A DNA stretch of 64,000 nucleotides, from contig MEHQ01002735.1 in the NCBI GenBank assembly GCA_008828725.1, positions 186,001 to 250,000 of the forward strand. The letters are read 5' to 3'. How positions within the stretch are numbered: the stretch's first letter is position 1; every line of letters starts with the position of its first letter. The DNA comes from Saccharina japonica (Eukaryota; Sar; Phaeophyceae; Laminariales; Laminariaceae). Positions 51,705 through 63,274 of this stretch are shown one piece after another. A model generated the notes under the pieces. It saw nothing but the letters and a program-made list of their open reading frames with translations. It was not told where the DNA came from and did not search any database. The position numbers and the translations under genes are program-made.

Positions 51705-52605
51705 TTGACGCCGCTCACCACTGTAGGACCATACCCACTTGAACGGACAGGGCGTCCTACATGATGGAATAGGAGCTGCTGAGCAGCGTATGCCAGAGGG
51801 CGAGAGTTAAGCTATGACGAGTGCTACAGTACACTCTGCATAGACTGGTATCGTACGACGGCATACATGCACCATATTGTGATACTCGTTGATGATATCG
51901 TACCACTATCCCACGAACGCGTGCGTTTGCCTTGGTCAACGCCGCTTGCATCAAAAAGGGGCTTAGTTCGTTGGAAAACATCTCCCAGAGTACGCGCATC
52001 CACTACTACCACTACTACTAATAATACTATATTATGAAAGTGGTATCATACAACATAATATGCTCATGCCCCTCTAACGGTCTGTTTATTGGTTTCGGCG
52101 AGACGCACTACTAGTTCCTGTTTGGTGACGTACAAGTGCAAGGGATGTACGTTGAGCGAGCTTAAAGCGGAACTGGATTTTGTTTTTGTGGCCGCTTTCT
52201 GCTCTGGACGAGGATATAACAGTACACACCTGCACTGGCCTCAACATTCGAAATCAACAGTCGGCACAGACATCGCACGTTAAGCGCGAGCCCATGCGTG
52301 ATCCTTCATAAACGCAGCTACTACGAGTACCAATACAGTTGTACTGCGTTAGGGGACAGCTGCTACGGTAGGGGGGTCATGTACAGGTAGGTAGGTGCTT
52401 GGTTTGCACAGAGCCACTCGGCCGAGTGACTGCTTTACTGCGTTGTACTCATAACTTTTTTGTTTTTTGTTTTGTTTTTCTGTTGTTCTGTATGCACCGC
52501 CATTGAAGGTTTTGTTACGCAACCCCAACACACTATGTTTAGGTCCAATTTTCAGTCAGATTCGGAGCCATTAGTCCCGGTGGCCAAACGCCTGTAGTGA
52601 AAATG
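51705..52605. other. Intergenic, no gene recognised
   Basis: Open frames of 60-80 codons on both strands, none recognised. A TTTTTTGTTTTTTGTTTTG patch at 52,457-52,478. Confidence 0.45.
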
Positions 52606-52629
52606 TGGATAAGCCCCCTATCGTGGCAC

Positions 52630-52890
52630 CCGTCCGTTAGGGGACCAGTGCATTAGGGGACCGAACCTGGGATTTGTGGCTAGGGGACCGGTGCATTAGA
52701 GGACCGAGTCTGGGATGTTGGGTAGGAGACGACTGGTGCATAAGGGGACCGGGTCTGGGATTTTGACTAGGGGACCGGTGCATTAGAGGACCGAGTCTGG
52801 GATGTTGGGTAGGAGACGACTGGTGCATAAGGGGACCGGGCCTGGGATGTTGGGTAGGAGACGGCCGGTGCATTAGGGGGCCGGTGCATG
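52630..52890. repeat. ~65-70 bp tandem repeat (GGGGACCGGTGCATTAG)
   Basis: Higher-order units combine GGGGACCGGTGCATTAGAGG, ACCGAGTCTGGGATGTTGGG, TAGGAGACGACTGGTGCATA and AGGGGACCGGGTCTGGGAT. The 52,681-52,755 unit is repeated almost exactly at 52,771-52,845. A Pro/His/Arg frame on minus is an artefact. Confidence 0.92.
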
Positions 52891-53109
52891 TAACGGGAGT
52901 GTTACCCATGGAGGTAACTAATCCTACAGTAGGCATGGCACCACAGCGTATTGGTTTGGCGATGTATACCTGTGTCTGTGAATACAACCTGTGCAGGATG
53001 CATATATTGTGACCCTTCAAAGCCCCCAAATATCCAAGTATCCAAATATGCAAATATCCAAATATCCAGCGCGGGCACAAGACGAGACCAAAACAATGCC
53101 CCTAAACGG

Positions 53110-53290
53110 ATGGCGGGACTGATACGAGAAACGCGGCAGATCTGGGGAGATCAAGGTAGATACATACGGGAAAAGGCAGACCTAGGCAGACCTAGGCAGG
53201 TCTAGGCAGCTGTACGCAGATCCAAGCAGGCCCAGGAAGATATTAGGTGGGCGGAGAAGCATGTATGTGCAGGCAGCACAAGGCTAATCC
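53110..53290. repeat. Degenerate CAGACCTAGGCAG repeat
   Basis: About 12 imperfect units (AGGCAGACCTAGGCAG, AGGTCTAGGCAGCTG). Confidence 0.7.
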
Positions 53291-53294
53291 AGGC

Positions 53295-54820
53295 AGATCC
53301 CGCCCACAGCGCGGAACGTTGGCACAACCCGGAGCCCGGGGCGCATATGTTCATTGAAAACGTCGAATCAGCAAGGGCCCTCTACACTCCATTATACCAA
53401 GGGCACGCGCAGGTAATCGCTCCTTGTTACCGCAATGAGCAACGGTAACTTAATTCCAACAGGGGGAGCGATCGTTTTTTGCCAGCACTCACTCGATCTT
53501 GCCAGAGCTGGAAGTTTGTTGATACCCAACAAAGGGGTAACCGCGGAAAAAAATCCGGTCGAGAGCCTTCCGAAAAAATATCGTGCGGAACTCAACGCTC
53601 TCTACCTCTTTACCTCTTAATACCATAAACAGTGATCAAGTTGCGGGTAGATAGAGGGGCTATATATATATTTATATGGATATATCGTATCACCTGGCTG
53701 TCGATACTGTATTCGTTGGTATCCCATATTTCATGGTAAATCATGATTCGCATATTTATTACGGTATTGTCTTTGGTGTGACGGCCGTTGTACAGCGTGC
53801 CGCATGAACTTCGTCAAAGATGGTCACTCATCAACGTTCCGATTTTTGTTTTATCGAAAATGTATGCACCATAACCACGAGCTGAAAGCCAGCTTGACTG
53901 ATAATTCAGAAGTAGTTATGGTTTACATCTAACATCGCCAATGGATATAGTAAGGAGTTCATTGGAAGACGGCAGCGCCGGCGGATATGGTAAGGAGTTG
54001 CAGCTATTTTAGCTATTAATAGTTGCATCAATTGTGTTTCATCTGAGGTCCCTTAACAGCGTCGACCCCGGACTGTGCTTTTTGTTAGATATGCACCATA
54101 ATAACTACCACAAAAGTAGTGAGATATCAGTCAACGCTGAATCAGTTAGTGCTGGCCCCCTTTTCAGCTCAATGGTTACGGTGCCTGTGTAGCAGAGAAA
54201 GGAGAACGATAACACCACAAGGAAAACCGAGAGAGGAAACACACGCACCAAGTCTTGTATCCCTATCATTCTAGTGGAGCATACACACACCTGATACTAG
54301 GACAAGCAAACGCGCCGATTAATCGTAACCCGCACACACCCGCACACACAGCAGCAGTAGCAGTAGTAGTAGTCCGGCACACCTCGCCCGAAGAATGACA
54401 CTCAATCAAGGGGAACACACAAAAAACACCGAAGTTCCCCTTCTATCACAATGCCGGCTCGTTGTGTTCTTTTTATGTTGTGGTGTGCCAGCTGACAGCA
54501 AAAGGTGGAGCATCGTGTATATGATGGAGTTTTCTTCAACATCGATGACCCATAAACATCTATCTCCAGACACCCAGAGAGAAAAAGAACACCACCAATA
54601 ATGGGAAGAAAGCGAACATACCAATGTGCACGAGGCAAAAGTGCACTCTCTGCTTGCCTCCGGCTTGACATTCACTCAATCAACACTGGTTGCTCCACCA
54701 ATACTAATAATTTATACGGGATGTACTAAAGTACTTCACATACATACGTTGCTGTACTGAATATACATCATGTGATACTGCTGTATGTACATTATATGGA
54801 CCGTTTTTTTCTCTCCAGCT
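53295..54820. other. Intergenic, no gene recognised
   Basis: Direct repeat GATATAGTAAGGAGTTCATT / GATATGGTAAGGAGTTGCAG (53,944, 53,984) and a CTATTAATAG at 54,013. No gene supported. Confidence 0.45.
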
Positions 54821-54825
54821 CAGCC

Positions 54826-55195
54826 AGGGGCGTAAAAAAAAAAGAGAAAACGACACCACACCCGTAGGAAAGTCAGAATGAAAAACAAACCGGATCGCTG
54901 TGATCACAGGACGAAATGAGCGAAAACCATTTTTTTCCCCGTTTTTTGTTCCCTTTTTTAACTTGGTTTTAGAGACCCCCTCTATTTTTTTTTCGCTGGT
55001 GGGGGGGGGGGGGTAATTAAAAACAAACTTGACATATTGTTTTCTGGGATCACAACGGTCCGGTTTCTTCCCTCCAATATAGGGTGGGGGGGGGGGGGGG
55101 GGGGGTAATTAAAAACAAACTTGACATATTGTTTTCTGGGATCACAACGGTCCGGTTTCTTCCCTCCAATATAGGGTGGGGGGGTAGTGGGGTAT
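54826..55195. mobile_element. Family G repeat copy 2 with inverted and duplicated ends
   Basis: Blocks GCCAGGGGCGTAAAAAAAAA, GAGAAAACGACACCACACCC, CGCTGTGATCACAGGACGAA and AACTTGGTTTTAGAGACCCC parallel 27,664-27,848. G-rich runs (55,000-55,012, 55,084-55,105) and an arm GGGATCACAACGGTCCGGTT, inverted relative to AACCGGATCGCTGTGATCAC, follow. The segment GTAATTAAAAACAAACTTGA to TCCAATATAGGGTGGGGG is directly duplicated (55,012 and 55,105). Confidence 0.72.
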
Positions 55196-55596
55196 CTGGG
55201 ATTCAGATCCGCGCATACACTCGGCTCAGCTCGCAGAAGTACACCTTATTACGCTTGGCGAAGTTCTCTTCAGGGTGCCGCAAGGTGCCGTGGTAACGTA
55301 TTATGACGGATATCCTTCGTACACGGTATAGGTATCAGTATCAGGCACGAGGCATGGTAACGGGTATACTTCGTATGCAGCAGTATTCGTTAGAGCAGGA
55401 ATGTTGGGCGATTTTTTCCTTCGCCCCGCTCACGCGGTTTATTTACAGCCTTGATTAAAGTTTTATGGCGCATACGTATGCGAAGTACTCGTATATACAC
55501 ACAATGAAGGGTTTTCGTTCGTTCAGCATCATACAAGTCAATTCTTTTTGGGTTTGCCATCCGGCGATGTGCACCTGACTTGAGCTTCAACATTGA

Positions 55597-55726
55597 CCAT
55601 TGCGGAGGACCATAGTAAATAGGACCAAATAATGTTAGTAGAAATAGGAAAATATATACTCGTATACCTGGTAGGCTTTTAGTCTGTACCATAGGTCCTA
55701 TTTACTATGACCCCCCATAATACGTA
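55597..55726. mobile_element. Family H MITE, complete
   Basis: Left arm TTGCGGAGGACCATAGTAAA then TAGGACCAAATAATG, right arm CATAGGTCCTATTTACTATG then ACCCCCCATAATA. The inverted arms are about 30 bp. The middle includes GAAAATATATACTCGTATACC. Confidence 0.78.
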
Positions 55727-55729
55727 TAC

Positions 55730-56388
55730 ACGCATAAACACCCCCTCCGCGAAATATCACAACCCAGGAAAGTCAAAACAAAAATGGGAGGTTTATATTT
55801 TCCTTGCTCTTCGATTTCCATCGAATTTCGCAAAACTCACGCCGTCTTTCGCGCCATGAGAATTCAGTGCCGATAACTCAGAAGCAAGAAGATGCCTCAC
55901 AGAGGATTCGGAGTTCTAGCCCTCTAAAAACACTGCCGCAGTAGGGCTTGGCTACATTCTTTTTCTGGTTTTGGAAACACATTCAGCAAGCGACATCATC
56001 AAGCGTCTTGGTCTGTGCTTGTTTTGAAACGCTTCATTCCATGGTGGTTCTCGATAATGTCATGCGTTTCCCCCCACGATTCTTGACGGCATATATATAT
56101 ATATGGGTGTTTCCAACCACGAGTGAGTATATATTGTACATGGAAAGGTATATACATTCAATATCTACGAGTATGATAAGGTACCATGGTATTTGTTTTG
56201 GTGTTTGTTCGGAGTCTTGCTTGCGGTGGTTATTCAGGTATAGTTGTTACACCCTTGACAAATGGTCGCACAGGCGGGCACAGGCAGCAGCATGCTGCCA
56301 TGCTGATGTTGGACAAAGATGATCCACCGATGATAAAAACCCCAGAAGAGTGATGTTTTGTAGAAGGGCCGCTTGTTGGGCAATCAAA
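55730..56388. other. Intergenic, no gene recognised
   Basis: Unique sequence with an (AT)n patch near 56,090-56,105. Nothing else seen. Confidence 0.45.
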
Positions 56389-56392
56389 CTTA

Positions 56393-57146
56393 GGGCCATT
56401 CCTAACGAACGAAAAAAATCACGATTCGTGAGGTTTTTGTCGTGAATCGTGATTTTTTTTGTCGTGATTCACGACAAAAACCTCACGATTCATGACGCCA
56501 ATTTTTTTACAATTTCTTAAAAAAAAACAAAATCACGATTCACGACATTTGTCGTGGCTCAAAATATGCCTGATCAAGGCACTACGTAACCCACCCGACA
56601 CCAACGGTATCCGACGGCCGGTATAGGGGCATGCCAGGCCCTGCTTCGTACGCCGGTTGTGGACAGCGAGCGGCTGCCTAAAGACACTGCTGGGTGCGGG
56701 GTAACGAGCATGCTGTGACCTCGAAATCTCGAGGAGGCGGAGACACAGCGTGAAGAAAAAGCAAAAATAATCTGAAAATCTCATGGGCCAGGCAGAGCAG
56801 ACGACATGTCAGCGAGATTGGAACCTCGCGCGGACCTGGCCTGGCCGACGGCGCGTGAGGTTTGAATATCACAGACCGTGTCGGGCCTCTGCCCATGGTT
56901 TGAATCACGGACCGGGTCGGGCGCGGTCTGCCCGGCACGGCCTGGCCGTGACCTACCTGCGAGAGTTGGCCCCACCCTCAAATACCGTTGGTTTGAAAAT
57001 ATCGGATTTTTTATAATTTGAAAATATCACGAAACGTGATGAAAAAGCACCTATTTTCGTTAGGAAAGAAACATCACGAATCGTGATATTTTGTCATGCC
57101 AAAACGTCACGAATCGTGATTTTTTTTTGTTCGTTAGGAATGGCCC
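56393..57146. mobile_element. 754-bp TIR element, PIF/Harbinger-like ends, TTA duplication
   Basis: Left end GGGCCATTCCTAACGAACGA then AAAAAATCACGATTCGTGA. The right end is the inverse (TCACGAATCGTGATTTTTTT, GTTCGTTAGGAATGGCCC). TTA flanks both sides (56,390-56,392 and 57,147-57,149). GGGCC-type ends with a TTA/TAA target are typical of PIF/Harbinger and Tourist-like MITEs. Near each end are nested CACGATTCGTGA palindromes. The GC-rich middle (56,560-56,960) encodes no recognised transposase. Confidence 0.85.
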
Positions 57147-57149
57147 TTA

Positions 57150-58970
57150 AAGAACAATAGACATCTGAGTCTAGAGGTGGTGGTGAGAGGAGTGACAGAG
57201 GGTGGGGCACGCCCATGCTCTCTCTCGTAGCTACTCAGACCCTGATCCTTCGTTCGCTACAACAATAATACTTCGGAGGACCCCGTGTACGAAAACACAA
57301 ACAAACAACAACAAAACACAAAATCGAGTAGTAACTACTAGGTTCCTAGTACATCACGAAGCCTACACCAATACCACAAATAACACATAGAACAAAAATT
57401 CTACGCAGCTCGCAAAGTTGAGTATCTACTATTCAATCGGTTGAACTCACAGCTGACGTATTTATAATAATTTTATTTAACTCGTCGGGGTCCTCGTAGT
57501 TACGCCGCACCTTAGTCGAACCGTAACGTAACGCACCGTGTTTTTCTATTGCTGCCTATAACATCACCGATGCTACTGCTGTTGTGCTCAGCTACTGCAA
57601 CACACTATTGGCAGAACCAGTTCTACCTACGCTGGCCGACGGATAGCGGTTAGCCGATCCCAGTTTTGGCCGGTCGTAGCTCGAGTTAACTTGCTTGTTG
57701 ACTCGTCGCGATCCCGAATCTACCGAGTGGTACTTGGTTACGTATTATGACTGCTGCTCCCTTTTTACAGCAGTATTACAGTAGTGCTACGTACTGCTTC
57801 CCCCTGCTACAGCTACCTACTGCTCTCCTTCGCTACAGCAGTACTGGTGCTACTAACTACTGCTGCCCCAGGCAACAGCAGTGGCGATGAACATTGATCA
57901 GAGATGTAGGTGTTCGCGCCTAATATCTTTAACAGTGGTGTTTTGCGCTCCGTTCACAACTTACGGGCGCATTTTATGCATTTTATCGTTAACACTCAAA
58001 TAGCCCTTATATTTACGAACACAGCCAGTGGTTATTTTTACTTTATTTTATTTTATTTATACAGATCTAAACTTGCCCTCAATAACCTCAAATCTCGATG
58101 ATCTATATACCTTCTTATGTACCACTCGTACATAGCTACAAATAGTAGAACCACTCTATCACGTAAACTCGTCGGAACACTATAGTTATTTTATCGTGAT
58201 ACTGTAGTATTATTCAGTACTCGTATGGTCTCGAGTGTCTTTCTTTGTAGGCAGTCCGTGGTCGGAAGACAGCAAGCGTTTTCAAACAAATAAAATAATA
58301 CAAAAAACAGCAGTCATCATGCATATTCCAAAACGAAAATAATGCACATTATTCATTCTGAAAAACTAGTATAATACGCACGAGTACGTAGTCGCTCGGG
58401 GGAAACATGATAATCACTTATGTATTTTATAACATCACACAACTTGCAAAGCCGAGTATGGACCGCAAGCACATACAAGGTGTTGGCATACATACAACAC
58501 GAACCAGGTACTTCGTGAGTACTTACTCTCACATTTATGCTGTATGCGCTCCGATTTACGTATGCGTACGTATGTACTCTGGGGCCTGGTATGTATGCGC
58601 CTGCAAACACCCACGATATGATATGGTATGAGATGATACCAAGTACCTGGAAGAGGATACACAGAGTAGACCCGATGCGCGGAAACTAGATGATGAGTAT
58701 TACCAAATGCTTGGTACCTGGGGCATATACGGGTATATTCGGGCGGGAAATCGGTTCCAATACAAGCTGCCAGTAGCCAGTGCGAACACCGTCTACGTTG
58801 TACTGTAGTACGACAGCAGCAGTAAGTAGTAAGTATACAATCATCTTTCAATTATTTCCTACGTACATTTGACCGATTTTTCTTCTTTTTTTTCCTCTTT
58901 GACAACAACACCAAATATATCGCCCCACCCTTTGCACATTGATTGTTTTTTTTTTTGTTGACACAGACAG
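57150..58970. other. Intergenic, no gene recognised
   Basis: Unique AT-rich sequence with scattered CTACTGCTG and TACAGCAGTA words. No exon, RNA gene or mobile element was supported. Confidence 0.45.
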
Positions 58971-58975
58971 CACTA

Positions 58976-59088
58976 TTACGGTATACACCATAGTTAATAC
59001 TAGTAAATAGGACCTACGGTACATGTGTAAGTATCGTTACTCACAAAATGTGGTCCTATTTACTAGTGTTTACTATGGCTTCCCGTAA
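58976..59088. mobile_element. Family H MITE, complete
   Basis: Left arm TTACGGTATACACCATAGTT, AATACTAGTAAATAGGACC; right arm GGTCCTATTTACTAGTGTTT, ACTATGGCTTCCCGTAA. 113 bp in total with about 40-bp arms, the cleanest copy of this family. Confidence 0.85.
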
Positions 59089-59164
59089 CAATGCGTTCGC
59101 GGCACATAAGCCACATAATGGTTTGGACGTACGAGTGCAGCAGCAGTAAAACTCACTTTATTTC

Positions 59165-59230
59165 GGAAATTTGAAGAGTAGACGGGCAAGAGGCCTCGGA
59201 AATTTGAAGAGTAGACGGGCAAGAGGCCTA
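59165..59230. repeat. 33-bp direct repeat, two copies
   Basis: CGGAAATTTGAAGAGTAGAC then GGGCAAGAGGCCT occurs twice in a row (59,164 and 59,197). Confidence 0.92.
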
Positions 59231-59231
59231 G

Positions 59232-61190
59232 AAATCTATTATTGATATCCACCTCTAAAAGCTCTACAACGTCTCACGAAATACAATGGAAACAAATTAA
59301 CAATCGCTGGATCAGACACGCGGCGAGATAGGTTTGCACTCACGAGAAATCGAATCAGAATCCACCCCCACCACCATTTGGTGGGAACAGCCTCTACCCC
59401 CACTCGGTACAATCACAAGTTCGACGCGCATCTTTTCGCGTGCAAGCGGTGAGTCATCACACCCGTATTCTTGAGTAGTTGTGCGCATAGCTGATAGCGA
59501 CGGGTCAGAGTCTCCAGTAGTGGTTATAGCTACGTAGACTCGCAGCGTCTACTGGTGGACGGTATAGGTTTCCTACGCTCGTTTGTGCCCCAGGCAGCAG
59601 AGTGTCAGGGTGCTCATCGGCTCGCATTACACGTACGAGGGCAGAGCTACTGCTCGCATTGAGCGACCAAACAAGGTACGACAGCTCTGCTTGGGTTTTC
59701 GCTGTCGAGCGATTATTATTATTGTTATTATTATTGTGCAAGGTGTCTGTCTACTGTTGTTGTTGTTGTTCTGCTGTAGTTGTTCATTCGTATGTGGGAA
59801 CAGCAGTCTCTATTGTTGCACCTGCGTTGATGGTTGCATCGAACTGTAGTTTGTTGCATCGCATATACTCGTAGCATATGGGTATAGAGGTATATCTCAA
59901 CGAGCAACCCGAGGCCGTATATAGACGAGTACCGGCCGCTACGGCATGGCATGCCTACCGTACGCCGTGCCACACATCTACTCGCACTATGATCGTACTG
60001 AGCCTGTGTGCACACACATATCGTGCTAGGTACGGCGTCGAGCCTCAGATACCTACTTGCCCCGCGAGCGAAAACATTCGCTCTGTTTTTAGCACTCCCA
60101 TCACACATAATATCGACGGTATACTTCGCATACACGTGCCGGCGATTAAACGGGCACCCGCCCCCTCTGAAGCTTACTGTATGATGGTATGTGCTGGGCG
60201 ACCTCATCTAAGCGAGCGAACATGCAAGTCATTGTCTGTATGCACCTTAGCCACGTTGCGCCGACATCGTCATGGACATATGCCGGCAATACTTTTGTGG
60301 TCACCGCGATCGTTTTCTTGTATATAGGTATTGGGAGGGGGTGGCGTGGTTCGGAATGTTGAGACACGAAAACGCCTTTTCAAGTAAAATTTCGAACAAT
60401 GTCTGGTTGCCGGCACTGCCAAGGGTGGCGGTGGTATACTGATAGTTGTACCAGCTCACGCACGGAAGCGTGGAACGGGCGAGCAGGCAAAACACAGCGG
60501 AGAGAGATCCAGGGTTGTACTTAGGGGATTGATACTGGTATGCATAATAGTACATACAGTAGTACATACAATCACTAATAATGCTAAATAATTATTCCTA
60601 CCATTCGACAGTGATCGATCGTAAGGAAGGGCTGAGGGCAGCAAATAAAATGGAGTAGATAAAACTCAAGCCAGAAGTGGGCACTGTATAGAACAGAAGG
60701 AATACGTATTTTGCTGTCCAAGTGATGGACGAGAAGGAAGTAGCAAAGACGGCACATGGAGTACTCGTACTACAGTAGTAGACACAGGCTTAAGCCGGAA
60801 GAAGGTACAGAAGGGGAGTAGTCTTGGCGAGAGGGCTCTCTCTCTCTCTCTTTTTGTTTCCGTGGTCTTCTTTCGGGGAGGGAATATTTCTGGGTGATCA
60901 AAGTTGAAGCTCATTCATGCTACTGATAGTATACACATCCATTGAAGGCTGGCAAGGATGGTGATGACAATAGTTTGCATACACTTCAACGTTGACAACT
61001 CAGAAACATTTCCTCCCCGAAAAAACAGAACGTCGGAAACACAAGGAGATCTACTATACGTATATTTACATTTTGGGCGAGGAGTAGCCGAACAAAATCA
61101 CCGAGTGTGCCTGTATACAACAAGATGCGTGATATAGACGATGCGTGAGGCTTGAAAAAACACGGCATTCGCTCAGTGTCTGGTTAATTT
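59232..61190. other. Intergenic, no gene recognised
   Basis: Overlapping opposite-strand frames of 149 (59,878-60,327, plus) and 158 codons (60,207-59,734, minus) share the same DNA. Neither shows a domain, and both contain repeat-like or His/Arg-rich text. I do not call either. Confidence 0.45.
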
Positions 61191-61192
61191 CT

Positions 61193-61278
61193 ATACAATA
61201 ATAGGCAATAATAGGCAATAATAGGCAATAATAGGCAATAATAGGCAATAATAGGCAATAATAGGCAATAATAGGCAA
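61193..61278. repeat. (AATAATAGGC)n, 10-bp unit, eight copies
   Basis: Eight perfect AATAATAGGC units. They border directly on a family I fragment. Confidence 0.97.
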
Positions 61279-61318
61279 GAGCTGCGAGAGATCGAGGATT
61301 TTGTCGAAACTCACACTG
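61276..61318 (-). repeat. Family I fragment, copy 4
   Basis: AGCTGCGAGAGATCGAGGAT then TTTGTCGAAACTCAC. The minus-strand reading is SFDKILDL, compared with SFDEILEL at 4,500 and 37,580. Confidence 0.6.
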
Positions 61319-61319
61319 G

Positions 61320-62400
61320 CACGGTGAATCTAACATTAAAGTACAAGCTGCATACACACATACTGTAGTGTATGCACATATTCCAAGTGCAGCCCGAACG
61401 GCGATGGCGGGCGAGCTTTTCTCATTCGCGCATACAAAAATAACCACCGGAGGGCGCCTGTACGGCGTTTGGAAGGACTAGCAGTGTATACCCCTACCGG
61501 TGTATTCGAAGCAAAACGACAAATCGCATACCTGGTATATGCGTGTATACGTAGCTGTACTATCAATATGGTATTTCTTGCCCGACTTGCAATATTAGGT
61601 TATTAGTTTATTTCCAACATGTATGTCAGCTGTGGCTTCGACGGACAGAATGGTGGACGCTCAACTCTGCAGTAGGTGTTCCCATCATCGTAAGCCATCC
61701 GTTCTCACTGCAAACCCGCCGCGCAATCGCCATGAAGAACAGCAGTAGTTAATGATGTTTAGGGGTGCAACCATTCGTCCTTCGCGCCCACCTCGGGCCC
61801 GTAAGGGGTACTTGTAACCTTGTAAGGGATGTTCTTATAGGAATGTTGCCTTTTTCATTAAAGGGCCTTTTACGCTGTAATACGGCGTGCCATTGAGGGG
61901 GCCACTTGGTGCTGTGGAACACAAAACTTTGGTCGTTGTTATTGGCTTTATGATTGGTTTGTTCTGTAAGCTCCTGCCTGGTCCGATTGGAGACGAAGCC
62001 AAGGACATTTTGTATACACTTAAAAGGCTTGATACAAGCCACGACAACTGCAGTCCTCATGCTATTCGGCCGTTTGGTTGCTATGTATCACCCCAGCCCA
62101 GCCTTTGAGCAAGCCATATATCCATCCCCACCGAAGGACGATCGTGAATTCGGCTACGTGTTGCTGCTCCTTACAAAATATACCGGGCGCCTAACAGGCA
62201 CCAAAGTAGCATCTTGCCAATGCCATGGTATGGTGTAGTGCCCGGTTCCTGAGCTCAAAACAAGTAACATTTTAGAGGCGAGACACGATGGAAGGTTTGC
62301 ATCGACCGGTTCATGTCTCCGCTTAGTGAGAAATGCTAGCCACGCCTACCACCACCGTTGTCAGTCGTGCGACGCCGCTCACCGTCCCGTAACCCCCTCC
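61320..62400. other. Intergenic, no gene recognised
   Basis: A 73-94 codon pair of overlapping plus frames (61,887-62,238) has a hydrophobic start but no recognised family. No splice-supported gene found. Confidence 0.4.
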
Positions 62401-62404
62401 TCTC

Positions 62405-62554
62405 TCTCTAAATTATTATATCGCTCTCCTATTCTTTTTCTTCCTCCCGCACTCGCTTGTCTCTCTCTTTCGCTTACTCGTGCTCTCAATTTCCCTTCCT
62501 CCCTCCGCTCGCGTCTCAATTTTCCCTTCAACATGTCACCTGAACACCCAGAGC
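62405..62554 (+). promoter_or_regulatory. Putative core promoter and pyrimidine-rich 5' leader
   Basis: An A/T-rich patch TAAATTATTATATCG (62,409-62,423) is followed by about 110 bp rich in CTCTCTCTTTCG, TTCCCTTCCTCCCTCC and CTCAATTTTCCC, immediately before the ATG at 62,555. The layout suggests a TATA-like element and a CT-rich 5' UTR. Start site not determined. Confidence 0.35.
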
Positions 62555-62749
62555 ATGACGCGACCACTGGGAGCACTCGCGGCCCTCGCTTTGCTCGGTC
62601 CAGCTCTGGGCCTTGCGCAGGGCCAGCAAGCACTTGACCACTCCGCGCGTCGGAATCTGCAGACCGGTATCGCCGGCACGGCGGTCTACGTAGAGAAGAC
62701 GAAAGGCGACGCGATCCTCTCGCTGCAAGAGGATGGCTCCGCTCTAGTG
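62555..62749 (+). CDS. Secreted protein of unknown function, first exon
   Basis: The ATG at 62,555 opens MTRPLGALAALALLGPALGL then AQGQQ, a textbook signal peptide with probable cleavage after ALGLAQG or nearby. The following ARRNLQTGIAGTAVYVEKT and DAILSLQEDGSALV are not recognised. The donor is CTAGTG then GTGAGC (62,750), phase 0, giving 65 codons. Reading past it hits a stop after about 20 codons. An upstream in-frame ATG at 62,480 would add 25 residues and bury the signal sequence, so I prefer the inner one. High GC and GCG/CTC codons resemble the importin exons. Later exons lie beyond the nested elements, probably off the window. Confidence 0.65.
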
Positions 62750-62899
62750 GTGAGCATCGACCATCCCATCGTCTTAAACTCGCGTCGAGTTCGGGGGCTC
62801 TCACGCTATATGTAACCTGGACGCGTGCTACGGTAGAGGTAGCACTTTTTTTGACTGTTTTTATTTCCGAATGATCTATTAAAGGCTATTAAAGGAGTA

Positions 62900-63135
62900 A
62901 TCCCACGGTAGGGGTACCACTTTTACGCTCAATATTTTCTGACCGGTTGTGCTTCTCACGTGAGTAACCACCGGATACTTTTTTTCTTTCACTGGTATAT
63001 TTGGTTTTGGACTACCGCGTTGGAAGGTTTGGTCGGGTCGCGCGAACGAATGTTTCCGAAGTCCTGTTTCGGGTGATATATTAAGCTCCTCATGTGAGGA
63101 TATCAGATAATTCTGCTGCACCCCTACCGTGGGAT
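62900..63135. mobile_element. Inner TIR element (ends ATCCCACGGTAGGGGT)
   Basis: Left end ATCCCACGGTAGGGGTACCA, right end TGCACCCCTACCGTGGGAT. The ends resemble those of family C (CTACGGTAGAGGT), so it may be a distant relative that inserted into its own kind. No protein. Confidence 0.78.
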
Positions 63136-63274
63136 GACTCAAAGGCTCCTCCTTAACCCGAAATCGTCGTACTTTGTCCTATTTTTGTTGCATTGCTTTT
63201 CATAGAATACTTGCGTCATAGGATCGTTCATCGGGTAGCACATGTATTTTCCTCCAAAGGCAGGTGGCTTACTA

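Noticed and set aside
59734-60327. Opposing 149- and 158-codon ORFs
   Set aside because: They overlap on opposite strands, show no motif or splice context, and lie in a repeat-rich gene desert.
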